The translations under genes and the position numbers were made by a program. Source: Ignavibacteria bacterium (GTDB lineage: Bacteria > Bacteroidota > Ignavibacteria > Kapaibacteriales > Kapaibacteriaceae). From it: a stretch of DNA of 64,000 bases. Shown in pieces: positions 1-9,968 of this stretch. Numbering within the stretch: the stretch's first letter is position 1; each line of letters begins with the position of its first letter. The stretch is from contig JADJIQ010000002.1 of assembly GCA_016707005.1 (NCBI GenBank), positions 310,001 through 374,000 on the forward strand, given 5' to 3'. The notes beneath the pieces are model-generated. The model worked only from the letters and a program-made list of their open reading frames with translations. It was not told the DNA's origin and searched no databases.

Positions 1-3000
1 TTCCCTCGCCAAAGAGTTGCACCGTGGCAGGACTCCCTACACCATTGTACTCGAACAACAATCGTCCGCTGGTTCTACCTAAATCTGATGGTAGAAACCG
101 CAGATCCAATTTAGCCGTATCACCTTGGGCAAGAGTGAAGCTTCCACCACCAGCAAGAGTTGAGAAGTCGAAGTCGTTTGGTCCAGCATGGCGAGTTGCG
201 GTAATGCTCAGCGGTGCGTTACCTACGTTTTTTATAGTGATTGCGCGAATGGTGTCTTTTGCAACTCCTACCTCAAGAACGCCAAAGTCAATCACATCAC
301 TTAACACAGCAAGCGAAGGAGCAATTCCTACTCCACGAATCGTTTGTTGCAGCGTGTCGGCTTGAGTGAAGATGATCAGTTGTGCAGTTTTTGTCCCTGT
401 TGAAGTAGGTGAAAACCGGAACTCTACGGCCCGTGAGCTGCCCGAAGGTACAGTAAATGGCGGAATGCCTGACACCAGAGAGAACTGAGAAGCATCTGCG
501 CCTACGATCGCAATGGAGTCAACACGATATGGATAGGTGCCATCGTTGCGAGCAAAAGTCGAGACCAAAGAGTCTCGATCACTACCTACCAAGCATTGCT
601 GCATATCTACATCTTGGCTTGCAGGAGAGGGTGCGACGATAGAGAAGACTGCGTCAGAAACGTCAGACTGCAATGGAGCTATACCAACTTCCCAAATCTT
701 TGCAGTAGAGTCCCAGCTTGTTGTAGCAATTCTGCTGCCGTCACGGCTAAAGGCAACTTCAGTAAGATGGAGAGTATGTCCTGCTACTGTGCGAATGAGC
801 ACTCCCGTATTTGCGTCCCATATCTTTGCTGTAGAGTCATAGCTTGCAGTAGCAATTGTGCTCCCATCAGGGCTAAATGCAACGCTGCTAAGAGCGAAAG
901 TATCTCCTGATAGTGTGCGAACAAGCATGCCCGTGTTTGAGTCCCATATCTTTGTGGTAAAGTCCCAGCTTGCCGTAGCAATTCTACTCCCATCAGGGCT
1001 AAACGCAACACCACGGACACTATTATAATGTCCTGTTAATGTCTGAGTGACAACCCCTGTGTTTGCGTCCCATATCTTTGCGGTATGGTCATCGCTTGCT
1101 GTAGCTATTTTACTCCCATCAGGGCTAAAGGCTACGCCATGAACAGCGTTAGTATGCCCTGCTAGTGTGAGAATGAATATGCCCGTGTTTGAGTCCCATA
1201 TCCTGGCTGTTCGGTCATAGCCTGCCGTGGCTATGCGACTTCCGTCAGGGCTATAGGCAACACCAATATTACCACCATAATGTTGTGTTAGTGTGCTGAG
1301 GAGCACGCCAGAATTAGCGTCCCATATCTTGGCGGTTTCGTCACTACTTGCCGTAGCAATTCTGCTCCCATCAGGGCTATAGGCAACATCCAAAACAAAG
1401 TCAGCATGGCCTGTCAATGTGCGAATGAGCACTCCCGTATTTACGTCCCATATCTTCGCAGTCCTATCAAGGCTTGTCGTAGCTATTCTACTACCATCAG
1501 GGCTGAAGGCAACACCACAAACAATGTCAGTATGTCCTTTTAGTGTGAGGCTCTCTCCAATAGTATCGGCAGTGGCGGTGTTCCAACCTTGGCTTACTCT
1601 GACTAAACACTGCGCGCTTGGCGGACTTGGTACATTCTTCCATGTAAAGTTCAGCCCTGTCGCTTTGCTAGTGATTACTTTCCATGTGATGCCGTTATCA
1701 GCACTGTATTGCAATTGCACCGGATCACTGGGTGCAATTCCTGTCCATGATATCACTGTGTCGCTCCCTACTACATAGGTCTCGCCACCGTTTGGCTGCG
1801 TGAGCTTCAGGGTTGAAGCTATTTTCTTCCCCGGATAACCGCTGTTTGCACTAAAGTAGCGGGGGCATTTGTCAGTTGCGATTTCGAAACTTGCATACTT
1901 AAAACTCGAATCACTCGGCACATAACGGAGAGTAATTGTTCGGCTGGTGTTCTGCGGAATGGTAAGAGGGAAAGTAGTATTGACTACAGTAAAATCAGCA
2001 GAGCCAAATGTTCGAGTTATACCCGTTACGGTAAAGTCTGCATTTTGAGCAGTTAGCATGAGTGTTGTATCGTTTTGTGTAGCAGGTTGTCGCTTGCCAA
2101 AGGCAACATAGGACGGTGCTACAGTCAGCGAAGCAATGGCACCGGACGGCGGCGCGTAGCCTGCTTGTGATTTCTGCCCTTGCCATGTCAATTCTACGGC
2201 AGTATTGACAGAGGAGCATGGCGCTTCGCCAGTCCAGGTAATGTCACACGGCAAACTGCCTTGAGCTACTTGGAGGATTTTGTTGTACACATCCTCTGCT
2301 CCCTCTACCGTTGTTACGTTCTCGTAGGTCTGCCCGCCCGTGCGGCTAGCAATGTTCTCGAGAATGTCGGGAGCAGGCATTCCCAACGTGACGCAATACA
2401 CAATGCAGCTTTGGCTGTTTGCTTCTGCAACGATGGCGCTTTCTGTTCCGCCCCCTTGTCCATCAGTAAGGAACACAATTACCTTTTGATGATTGCCTCG
2501 CTTGCTTACGATCAACCCACCAGCCATTGGATTGATGAGCGCGGCATCGTAGTCGGTTCCACCATTGGGTTTCAGGGGAGATATCGCGTTTAGTAGCTTG
2601 TCCCTATCTGTAGTGAAATCCTGATTCAGATAATTTGAGCCGTCAAAACTTGTGATAGCACATTCGCTCCTACCAAGGGGCAAACCATTGACCCATGCCC
2701 TAGCAGCAGATTTAGCCAATTCAATATTCGGCTCTGAGCCATAGCCTGAGCCCATTGAGCCACTCACGTCGATCACCAATACCACTGAGAGTGCTTTAGG
2801 CGGTTGCTGTGGCGGACATGTTATACTGGTTATCGTCCGCGGCTGACCGTTCTCCGTTAACGAAAGCTCACTTGCACTTGGTCGTTGTTGGTTACCTGCC
2901 GCATCAAAGGCCCAAATCTTTCCCGTCATCGTCGGGAATTTTGAAGTGTCAACATCGAAGAGAGTTATCGATTGAGCGTTTGCTTGATGTAAACACGCAA

Positions 3001-3031
3001 GGCATAGAAATGATGCGATGAGGAGTTTCAT
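1..3031 (-). CDS. Secreted VWA-WD40 propeller protein, second tandem copy (3' end outside window)
   Basis: This is an uninterrupted minus-strand frame that leaves the window at position 1, so only about 1010 residues are seen. It aligns along its whole visible length with the next upstream gene (3054-6821), with an offset of about 3.76 kb. Domain order is signal peptide (MKLLIASFLCLACLHQANAQ), a VWA domain with the MIDAS motif DVSGS, an Ig-like segment beginning PNGGET, seven WD40 repeats of about 42 residues (DNA 690-1560, unit about 126 bp) and choice-of-anchor repeats. The sorting domain expected from the paralogue lies beyond the edge. I chose ATG 3031 because it matches the paralogue's MKLL start; an in-frame ATG at 3052 is possible. 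The gene starts about 20 bp after the upstream stop, so the two are probably cotranscribed. Its role is unknown; a cell-surface binding scaffold is an inference. Confidence 0.85.
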   Translation of the reverse strand, partial: MKLLIASFLCLACLHQANAQSITLFDVDTSKFPTMTGKIWAFDAAGNQQRPSASELSLTENGQPRTITSITCPPQQPPKALSVVLVIDVSGSMGSGYGSEPNIELAKSAARAWVNGLPLGRSECAITSFDGSNYLNQDFTTDRDKLLNAISPLKPNGGTDYDAALINPMAGGLIVSKRGNHQKVIVFLTDGQGGGTESAIVAEANSQSCIVYCVTLGMPAPDILENIASRTGGQTYENVTTVEGAEDVYNKILQVAQGSLPCDITWTGEAPCSSVNTAVELTWQGQKSQAGYAPPSGAIASLTVAPSYVAFGKRQPATQNDTTLMLTAQNADFTVTGITRTFGSADFTVVNTTFPLTIPQNTSRTITLRYVPSDSSFKYASFEIATDKCPRYFSANSGYPGKKIASTLKLTQPNGGETYVVGSDTVISWTGIAPSDPVQLQYSADNGITWKVITSKATGLNFTWKNVPSPPSAQCLVRVSQGWNTATADTIGESLTLKGHTDIVCGVAFSPDGSRIATTSLDRTAKIWDVNTGVLIRTLTGHADFVLDVAYSPDGSRIATASSDETAKIWDANSGVLLSTLTQHYGGNIGVAYSPDGSRIATAGYDRTARIWDSNTGIFILTLAGHTNAVHGVAFSPDGSKIATASDDHTAKIWDANTGVVTQTLTGHYNSVRGVAFSPDGSRIATASWDFTTKIWDSNTGMLVRTLSGDTFALSSVAFSPDGSTIATASYDSTAKIWDANTGVLIRTVAGHTLHLTEVAFSRDGSRIATTSWDSTAKIWEVGIAPLQSDVSDAVFSIVAPSPASQDVDMQQCLVGSDRDSLVSTFARNDGTYPYRVDSIAIVGADASQFSLVSGIPPFTVPSGSSRAVEFRFSPTSTGTKTAQLIIFTQADTLQQTIRGVGIAPSLAVLSDVIDFGVLEVGVAKDTIRAITIKNVGNAPLSITATRHAGPNDFDFSTLAGGGSFTLAQGDTAKLDLRFLPSDLGRTSGRLLFEYNGVGSPATVQLFGEG

Positions 3032-3053
3032 GATGGTCAACATTGCATACATC

Positions 3054-6000
3054 TCATTTCACTACATCTACACGAGTTGTGAGGGTTTCCTTGTTGGTTA
3101 TCAACCGTAATTGATACGCCCCGTTACCAATGGCGCTGACGTCTGTTGTAAGGACATAGCCGCCTGCGGCTTCTGCCTTGTTGCTAACAAAGGTCTGTAC
3201 TACCTGACCCATCATATTCAACAGTTCGAGAGTGATGGTCAGTGGCTCACGGAGACCGTAGTGGATCTCCATTGTGTTTTGTGTTGGGTTGGGACGGGTG
3301 GTAAGCGACGTTGAATTCTTTGCCGAGATGTACAACCGCGCGCCGCCATCGTCGCAGATTCCATTGATTTGTATTCTGCCATCTTGAGTCAATGTCTCCG
3401 AGACAATTCCGCTATTTGTCCAGCGGAATTCGTCGATGATGATCGATGAGTTGTCGGTGTTGCCAAGCGTCGCAATACATGGAACAGAAATCAGTTCGTT
3501 GTTCGTCGGATCGTACGTCCCTGAGAGTTCAAGCATGCAACTATCGGCTGAGCCGGAGCATTCACTGCTGTTTTGTTCAACGAAGAGTATCGATGAATTG
3601 TAGCGGATGCGGGCAAACCACTTTGTTGGCGCGCCCGTGAGCTGCATGCCTGTCTGCTTTTGGAGCGTTAATATGAGGTTCACTCTCTCACCTGCTTGTG
3701 CGAAGATATCCTGGGCAACAACCGTCGTACGCGCTGTATCCAAGCTGTTGATAGTACCCTCGCCAAAGAGTTGCACCGTGGCCGGACTCCCCACGCCGCT
3801 ATACTCGAACAACAAACGCCCGCTGGTTCTGCCAACATCTGATGGCAGAAATCGCAGATCCACTTTAGCCGTATCGCCTTGTGCTAGAGTAAAGCTCCCA
3901 CCACCAGCAAGAGTTGAGAAGTCGAAGTCGTTTGGTCCGGCATGGCGCGTTGCGGTAATGCTCAGCGGTGCACTGCCAATGTTCTTAATTGTGACTGCGC
4001 GAAGAGTATCCTTCACCCCTCCAACCACAAGTTTACCGAAGTCTATCACATCACTCAACACGGCAATCGATGGCGCAATTCCTTCTCCACGAATTGTTTG
4101 TTTCAACGTGTCGGATTGTGTGAACACAATCAGTTGCGCAGTTTTCGTCCCCGTTGAAGTAGGTGAGAACCGGAACTCTACGGCCCTTGAGCTGCTCGGC
4201 GGCACAGCAAAGGGCGGAATGCCCGACACGAGTGAGAACTGCGAGGCATCAGCACCCGTTATCGTAATTGAATTCACACGATATGGATATGTGCCTGCGT
4301 TGCTTGCAAAAGAAGAAATCAAAGAATCACGATCACTACCAACTAAGCATTGCTGCATATCTACATCTTGGCTTGCAGGCGATGGTGCGACAATCGAAAA
4401 GACTGCGTCAGAAACATCAGCTTGCAAAGGCTCAATATCAACGCCCCAGATCTTTGCCGTTTGATCCCAGCTTGCTGTAGCAATTCTGCTACCGTCAGGG
4501 CTAAAGGTAACGCCAACGACTTCAGAAGTATGTCCAGTTAGTGTGCGAATGAGCACGCCCGTATTAGCGTCCCATAGCTTGGCAGTTCTATCTTCGCTTG
4601 CCGTAGCTATTCTGCTTCCGTCAGGGCTAAAGGCAACGCCACGAACATAGTAAGTATGTCCTGTTAGTGTGCGAATAAGCATGCCCGTACTAGCTTCCCA
4701 TAGCTTGGCGGTGGAGTCATGGCTTGCCGTAGCTATTCTGCTTCCGTCAGGGCTAAAAGCAACGCCCATAACACCATCAGGATGTCCTGTTAGTGTGCGA
4801 ATAAGCGCGCCCGTATTTGCGTCCCATATCCTTGAAGTTCTATCAAGGCATGCCGTAGCAATTCTGCTCCCATCAGGGCTAAAGGCAACGCCACTAACAT
4901 ACGATGCATGACTTAGTGTGCGAATGAGCGCGCCGGTATTAGCGTCCCAAATTTTAGCAGTTTTGTCATTGCCTGCTGTAGCAATTGTGTAACCATTTGG
5001 GCTAAAGGCAACGCCATTAACCCAGACATTAGGTCCTGCTAATGTGCGAATAAGCGTGCCAGCATTTGCATCCCATATCTTTGTAGTAGCGTCATCGCTT
5101 GTCGTAGCAATTCTACTGCCATCAGGGCTAAAGGCAACGCCCAAAACATAGGAAGTATGTCCTGTTAGTGTGCGAATGAGCACACCCGTACTTGTGTCCC
5201 AAATTTTCGCAGTACTGTCCCAGCTTGCCGTAGCAATTGTACTACCATCAGGGCTAAAGGCAACATTGTGAACATTGTCAGTATGTCCTTTTAGTGTGAG
5301 GATCTCGCCGTTAGTATCGGCATTGGCAGCAGTGTTCACACCCTGGCTTACCCTAACTAAACACTTCGCACTTGTGGGCCTTGGTACATTGTTCCACGTG
5401 TATTGCAGCCCTGTCGCTTGGTTTGTTAGACGCTTCCACGTAGCGCCATTGTTGTGGCTGTACTCTAATGTTACAGTATCGGTCGGCGCAATGCCGTCCC
5501 AAGTGATAACAGTATCACTACCCACAGCAAAAGTCTCACCTCCATTTGGCCGCGTGAGCTTTAGTGTGGAAGCCGTTGCTTTCTTCCCCGGGAAGCCGCC
5601 GTTTGCGCTAAAGTGGCCGGGGCATTTGTCGGTTGCGATTTCGAAACTTGCATACTTAAAACTTGAGTCACTCGGCAATAAACGGAGAGTAATTGTTCGG
5701 CTGGTGTTCTGCGGAATCAAAAGCGGGAACGTTGTATTGACAACTGCAAAATCAGCAGAGCCAAATGTTCGTGTTATACCCGTTACGGTGAAGTCTGCGT
5801 TTTGAGCGGTGAGCGTGAGCGTTGTATCGTTTTGAGTAGCAGGAAGTCGCTTGCCAATGGCAGCATTGGACGGTGCTACAGTCAGCGAAGCAATAGCACC
5901 GGACGGCGGCGCGTAGCCTGTTTGTGATTTCTGCCCTTGCCATGTCAATTCTACGGCAGTATTGACAGAGGAGCATGGCGCTTCGCTAATCCAGGCAATG

Positions 6001-6821
6001 TCACACGGCGAGCTACCTTGAGCTACTTGGAGGATTTTGTTGTATACATCCTCTGCACCCTCTACCGTTGTTACGTTCTCGTAGGTTTGGCCGCCGGTGC
6101 GGCTTGCGATGTTCTTAAGAATGTCCGGAGCAGGCATTCCCAACGTGACGCAATACACAATGCAGTTTTGACTGTTTGCTTCTGCAACGATCGCGCTTTC
6201 TGTTCCGTCTCCTTGTCCATCCGTAAGGAATACAATTACTTTTTGATGAACGCCCCGCTTGCTTACGATCAATCCACCTGCCATTGGATTGACAAGTGCA
6301 GCATCGTAGTCAGTACCACCATTGGGTCTCAGCGGAGTTATCGCGCTTAGCAGCTTGTCCCTATCGGTAGTGAAATCTTGATTTAGATAATTGAAGCCGT
6401 CAAAACTTGTGATAGCACACTCGCTACTGCCAAGAGGCAAACCATTGACCCATGCCCTAGCAGCAGATTTTGCTAACTCAATATTCGGCACTGAACCAAC
6501 GCCAGAGCTCATTGACCCGCTCACATCAATCACCAATACCACGGAGAGCGCTTTGGGCGGTTGCGGTGGCGGGCATGACACGCCAGTAATCGTCCGCTGT
6601 TGACCGTTCTCCGTTAAAGATAGCTCACCTGCACTTGGTCGTTGTTGGTTGCCCGCTACATCAATGGCATAGAACTTTCCCTTCATGATCGGGAAACTGG
6701 AAGCATCAACATCGGTCAGAGTAATCGATTGAGCGCTTGCTTGATGTAAACACGCAAGGCATAAAAACGATGCAACGAGGAGTTTCATAAAGGAGCCAGT
6801 TGGCAGATAGTACTTCTTCAT
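3054..6821 (-). CDS. Secreted VWA-WD40 propeller protein with T9SS sorting domain, first tandem copy
   Basis: A complete protein of about 1255 residues. A signal peptide ends near AQS (residue 32). A VWA domain (about 94-270) carries the metal-binding motif DVSGSMS at about 100. A PNGGET Ig-like domain lies near 430-495. Seven WD40 repeats (about 505-800) end in AKIWD/AKLWD and should close one propeller. Two choice-of-anchor (ASPM/HYDIN-type) domains follow (about 830-1030), and then a T9SS C-terminal sorting domain from about 1175 (RPNPTQNTMEI to the final RVDVVK). The WD40 repeats are nearly identical to each other and differ mainly at loop positions. Starts at GTG 6824, ATG 6821 and ATG 6788 are all in frame; 6788 would give the MKLL start seen in the paralogue. 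The stop of the upstream OmpA-like gene is directly adjacent, implying one operon. The protein is expected to be exported across the outer membrane; its ligand is unknown. Confidence 0.9.
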   Translation of the reverse strand: MKKYYLPTGSFMKLLVASFLCLACLHQASAQSITLTDVDASSFPIMKGKFYAIDVAGNQQRPSAGELSLTENGQQRTITGVSCPPPQPPKALSVVLVIDVSGSMSSGVGSVPNIELAKSAARAWVNGLPLGSSECAITSFDGFNYLNQDFTTDRDKLLSAITPLRPNGGTDYDAALVNPMAGGLIVSKRGVHQKVIVFLTDGQGDGTESAIVAEANSQNCIVYCVTLGMPAPDILKNIASRTGGQTYENVTTVEGAEDVYNKILQVAQGSSPCDIAWISEAPCSSVNTAVELTWQGQKSQTGYAPPSGAIASLTVAPSNAAIGKRLPATQNDTTLTLTAQNADFTVTGITRTFGSADFAVVNTTFPLLIPQNTSRTITLRLLPSDSSFKYASFEIATDKCPGHFSANGGFPGKKATASTLKLTRPNGGETFAVGSDTVITWDGIAPTDTVTLEYSHNNGATWKRLTNQATGLQYTWNNVPRPTSAKCLVRVSQGVNTAANADTNGEILTLKGHTDNVHNVAFSPDGSTIATASWDSTAKIWDTSTGVLIRTLTGHTSYVLGVAFSPDGSRIATTSDDATTKIWDANAGTLIRTLAGPNVWVNGVAFSPNGYTIATAGNDKTAKIWDANTGALIRTLSHASYVSGVAFSPDGSRIATACLDRTSRIWDANTGALIRTLTGHPDGVMGVAFSPDGSRIATASHDSTAKLWEASTGMLIRTLTGHTYYVRGVAFSPDGSRIATASEDRTAKLWDANTGVLIRTLTGHTSEVVGVTFSPDGSRIATASWDQTAKIWGVDIEPLQADVSDAVFSIVAPSPASQDVDMQQCLVGSDRDSLISSFASNAGTYPYRVNSITITGADASQFSLVSGIPPFAVPPSSSRAVEFRFSPTSTGTKTAQLIVFTQSDTLKQTIRGEGIAPSIAVLSDVIDFGKLVVGGVKDTLRAVTIKNIGSAPLSITATRHAGPNDFDFSTLAGGGSFTLAQGDTAKVDLRFLPSDVGRTSGRLLFEYSGVGSPATVQLFGEGTINSLDTARTTVVAQDIFAQAGERVNLILTLQKQTGMQLTGAPTKWFARIRYNSSILFVEQNSSECSGSADSCMLELSGTYDPTNNELISVPCIATLGNTDNSSIIIDEFRWTNSGIVSETLTQDGRIQINGICDDGGARLYISAKNSTSLTTRPNPTQNTMEIHYGLREPLTITLELLNMMGQVVQTFVSNKAEAAGGYVLTTDVSAIGNGAYQLRLITNKETLTTRVDVVK

Positions 6822-6823
6822 CA

Positions 6824-8857
6824 CTACTCCTTCACCGGTGTTTCGATGACTACATCCACCGTTCTGGTGTAAAGTCTGCCTTCAGGTAGATCGGGGTTGT
6901 AGGTGTCGGCATTTCCCTGCCCGGAGATGCTCACGTTGTCGCTTTGCAGACGTAGTGCATTCGCAGTGGCCTTTGCGCGACCCTCAGCAATAGTCTGGTT
7001 TGCCTTAGGGTCACCTAGTCGGTCAGTATACCCGGCAACGCTCACCGTAGAATTTGGCGCGATGTTCTTCCGAATGAGATCAATGATCGGCTTATTCGTG
7101 GATGTAATGTCGGAAGAGCGCACTTCAAAGAGAATGAGCGAATATCTGTTGATCTCTTTGTCGCCCCTTCGCTCAATCTTCTTGCGATGTATGGTGGTTT
7201 GTTCCACTGCGATCATGCCACTCGATGTCTCTGTTCTGTTGTTTGTGTCCGTCACCTGCAGTAAATAGACCATTGAGCCTTCTGAGCGAGGGTGTGAGCC
7301 TTCTTGGTCCATCGTCCAATCAAGTGAACTCGGGACGTCTCCTCTTCCTTCAAACCGTTTTACAACCATTCCATTTTGCTCTGCAGTGAGAATCCACTTT
7401 GATAGAGGTATGTCATTCTCTACACTTGGATAGAAACGTAGGATGGGTGGGTTCGCTTTTCTGAGTGTGTCCTTCGTTATGATCGGGGCAGTGATTTCGG
7501 TACTTGATGTTAGTATCTCAACTCGACGATTTTCCTGATACCCTTCTGCAGATTGAGAGAACGCAGCCTTCTCGGGAAGATTACGTGACTCAGTCTTGAT
7601 CCGCACGTCTGCAATGCCCCACGTCTTTACAAAGTATTCCTTAACCGACTCAGCACGTCTTGTTGACAGTGCAAGATTGCCCCTTTCCATCTCAACGTCT
7701 GCATTGCAACCAACAAGAGTTATGGTGGCAGATGGATTCTGGCGCAATCGCTTGCCAACGATATTGAGAAGGTGATAATACGTTGATAGTCGGTCAATGC
7801 TGTTGACCCCCTTCTCATCATATTTGTTCGTCTCATCGGTATTCAGAACTCTATATCGCGAGGGGAGTGTCGAGCTATTCTCATCAAAAAAGACATAGTT
7901 GAGAAGGGGCGTCATTAGTACCGATGAAAACTCCTCTACGCGCAATGTTACTGTTGGCTTCTCTTCCCCATTTGCTTCAACACCTTTTGCTAGAACACCA
8001 ACAGTAAGTAGTGTTTGTGTTGCGTCATGTCCGGACCCAATGGAGTCTACTGCAATTGGACGCACAACAAGCTGGGTATCAACGTTTTGCTTTTCTTCGA
8101 TTCGTTCGATCGGTCTTTCGGGCTGTTGCGGCGATAACTTCAGCGCCAGTCCGAATCGAAAAGAATTTGTTGTCCAATCCAGATCCGACACAACCGGTGT
8201 GAGGCCAAGGCAATAGAATACTTCAGGAGCAAGAATCACTGTTGCGTTTGCATTCAACGGCACATCGTAGCTCGCTCCAGCAAGTACACCGGCAAACAGA
8301 GCCGAACTCGATGGAATAGGTTGATCATTGATCTCATTGCGCGTACTTGAGCCATTCGAGAATACTCCGTCGGAAGGGCTAACTATTGACTCTTTCTGAG
8401 AGAAGGTTTGCGTTGTTACATATGCAACCCTTGCTCCGAGATTGAGCCAAAGAGATCCGAACAGGTTGTATTGTGCGAGCGGCTCAATTCCTACATCAGC
8501 AAGCGATACGTCAACAGAATGTTCAAAGACGCCAGGTACATTGCCCGACACGACAACATTCTCTTCTCGGAGTAGCACCCCTCCCCTTGTTGAATACCCG
8601 GCTCTCAATGCCAGCCTGAGCTTCTCAGCAAGAGGAAGTTCATAGAATAGGCCAATTGATAAGCCGCCGCCACTACCGTCTTCATACAGCGGGCAACATG
8701 AAGGTACATTGGGGAATGTGCGAAAATCCGCCTTGTACATATTGAGGTTGTAATCGCCGAATACCCCATATGCCGGCCTAGCTTGCGCAAAAGCAAGAAC
8801 ATTGCTGACAAGTATGCAACAGACAGTGAGGCAATACCGAATTGATGTGTTCTTCAT
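6824..8857 (-). CDS. Outer-membrane beta-barrel protein with two OmpA-like domains
   Basis: About 677 residues. A signal peptide ends near LAFAQ. The first 240 or so residues after it look like an outer-membrane beta-barrel (glycine- and aromatic-rich alternating strands). A first OmpA-like segment (about 310-455) contains NPSATITLVGCNAD and an ENRRVEI-type end. An Ig/FlgD-like segment follows, then a second OmpA-like segment (about 565-675) with STVSVAGYTDRLGD and RLYTRTVDV. OmpA domains bind peptidoglycan, so the protein should tether the outer membrane to the wall; two in one chain is unusual. It is the first gene of the unit with the two VWA-WD40 proteins and may act in their anchoring or export, which is inference from context only. 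GTG 8863 is an alternative start two codons upstream. Confidence 0.82.
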   Translation of the reverse strand: MKNTSIRYCLTVCCILVSNVLAFAQARPAYGVFGDYNLNMYKADFRTFPNVPSCCPLYEDGSGGGLSIGLFYELPLAEKLRLALRAGYSTRGGVLLREENVVVSGNVPGVFEHSVDVSLADVGIEPLAQYNLFGSLWLNLGARVAYVTTQTFSQKESIVSPSDGVFSNGSSTRNEINDQPIPSSSALFAGVLAGASYDVPLNANATVILAPEVFYCLGLTPVVSDLDWTTNSFRFGLALKLSPQQPERPIERIEEKQNVDTQLVVRPIAVDSIGSGHDATQTLLTVGVLAKGVEANGEEKPTVTLRVEEFSSVLMTPLLNYVFFDENSSTLPSRYRVLNTDETNKYDEKGVNSIDRLSTYYHLLNIVGKRLRQNPSATITLVGCNADVEMERGNLALSTRRAESVKEYFVKTWGIADVRIKTESRNLPEKAAFSQSAEGYQENRRVEILTSSTEITAPIITKDTLRKANPPILRFYPSVENDIPLSKWILTAEQNGMVVKRFEGRGDVPSSLDWTMDQEGSHPRSEGSMVYLLQVTDTNNRTETSSGMIAVEQTTIHRKKIERRGDKEINRYSLILFEVRSSDITSTNKPIIDLIRKNIAPNSTVSVAGYTDRLGDPKANQTIAEGRAKATANALRLQSDNVSISGQGNADTYNPDLPEGRLYTRTVDVVIETPVKE

Positions 8858-9079
8858 GTACACTTGTAAACTAGCATAACCACGGAATGCACCCCTGCAT
8901 ATACAACTCGAACCGCGGATATCTGAGAGATAGATTTGTGTACGAACATAGGGAGATTCCGCCTGACTTGACCGTCACAAACCGCACTGCTGTGGCCATT
9001 TGAGATCGTACTCCAAGGCCTCGGCAACTGCAATCTGGCATTGGGTTTAACAAGTCAGCATGCCATAGGCAGTCATCAC

Positions 9080-9499
9080 CTATCGCGCAGCCCACGGATC
9101 GATCACCTCCAGCCCGACCGATGCGAAGGGGGCTGTGTCCCGCGTTGCAATAACGAAACCATGTGCAGCCGTGATCGCTGCGATGTATCCATCAGCAATT
9201 GATATTCCAAGACCTTGCCTTCGTGCCGTAGCTGCCATAGGTGCGTACAGTATTGCTGCATCCAAATCAAAAGAGAGTACCCGGTCCTCGAAGATGCCTG
9301 CAAGTCCGGATGCAAAGGCAGAGAGACGACTCTTTCGTTTTCCGGCGGGTAGTGCCTCCACTCCAAAGAGAATCTCTGACATCGTGATACTCGTAACGAA
9401 CAACGTTTTGATCTGCTGTGCATCCGCCCACTCAACCACAGAAGGATTGGGTTCCGGCCGCATCAGCTCCGAGACAACATTGGTGTCGAGAACGATCAT
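9080..9499 (-). CDS. vapC: VapC/FitB-type PIN-domain ribonuclease toxin
   Basis: 139 residues, the usual length for a VapC toxin. PIN-domain acidic residues are all visible: D5 in MIVLDTNVVSE, E42 in TMSEILFG, D103 in SIADGYIAA and D121 in ATRDTAPF. These bind Mg2+/Mn2+ in VapC-type endoribonucleases, which typically cleave tRNA or rRNA when released from the antitoxin. The ATG overlaps the antitoxin stop by 4 bp (ATGA at 9496-9499), so the pair should be translationally coupled. The sequence style (SELMRPEPNPSV) matches the FitB subgroup. Confidence 0.93.
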   Translation of the reverse strand: MIVLDTNVVSELMRPEPNPSVVEWADAQQIKTLFVTSITMSEILFGVEALPAGKRKSRLSAFASGLAGIFEDRVLSFDLDAAILYAPMAATARRQGLGISIADGYIAAITAAHGFVIATRDTAPFASVGLEVIDPWAAR

Positions 9500-9762
9500 T
9501 CGAAGTCCATTGGCTCGTGCGGAAGCTGGTCTCGATTCTGGTCAATAGATCTTTCCAATGCCTCAACATCTGCAGCCGTAAGTCCAGCTTCAATACGCAT
9601 GCGTTCAACTAATGAACCAAGCTTCATTCGGTCCGGTGTATCAACTGCCATGGCGAGGATCGCCCGCACTTCAGCTTCGGTACTCCTACCATGTTCGGCA
9701 GCCAACAATCGTAAGGCTCTATGAACCTCGTCGGGTAGATTTCGAACAGTTAGTACGGCCAT
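9496..9762 (-). CDS. FitA/VapB-type ribbon-helix-helix antitoxin
   Basis: 88 residues from ATG 9762; a TTG two codons upstream (9768) is also open. The N-terminus (MAVLTVRNLPDEVHRALR) is a ribbon-helix-helix DNA-binding domain, with the AAEHGRSTEAEVRAIL helix typical of FitA-like antitoxins. The C-terminal part (about 50-88) is acidic and should wrap the PIN toxin encoded immediately downstream. Such antitoxins normally repress their own operon together with the toxin. I could not identify an operator with confidence in the 200 bp upstream. Confidence 0.9.
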   Translation of the reverse strand: MAVLTVRNLPDEVHRALRLLAAEHGRSTEAEVRAILAMAVDTPDRMKLGSLVERMRIEAGLTAADVEALERSIDQNRDQLPHEPMDFE

Positions 9763-9968
9763 CTTCAATTTCTCACAATGATGTCATTGACTGCAACTTA
9801 GCCTTTTGCTGTCATTTTCCAACACCACCCCCTCTCTTCCGTTGCGGAAGGATTCTCCAGTGAGTTCCCACTTCGCTCCGGGCACAGCATGCCGTGCCGG
9901 AAGCGACGAGGGACCTTTTACGAGTTGATGAGCGGCGGTAAGATCGGCCTCCAATCTATACGCCTGCC

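Noticed and set aside
3607..4464. A 285-residue plus-strand open frame
   Set aside because: It is antisense to the VWA-WD40 gene, whose domains are continuous through this region; the repeat structure keeps the shadow frame open.
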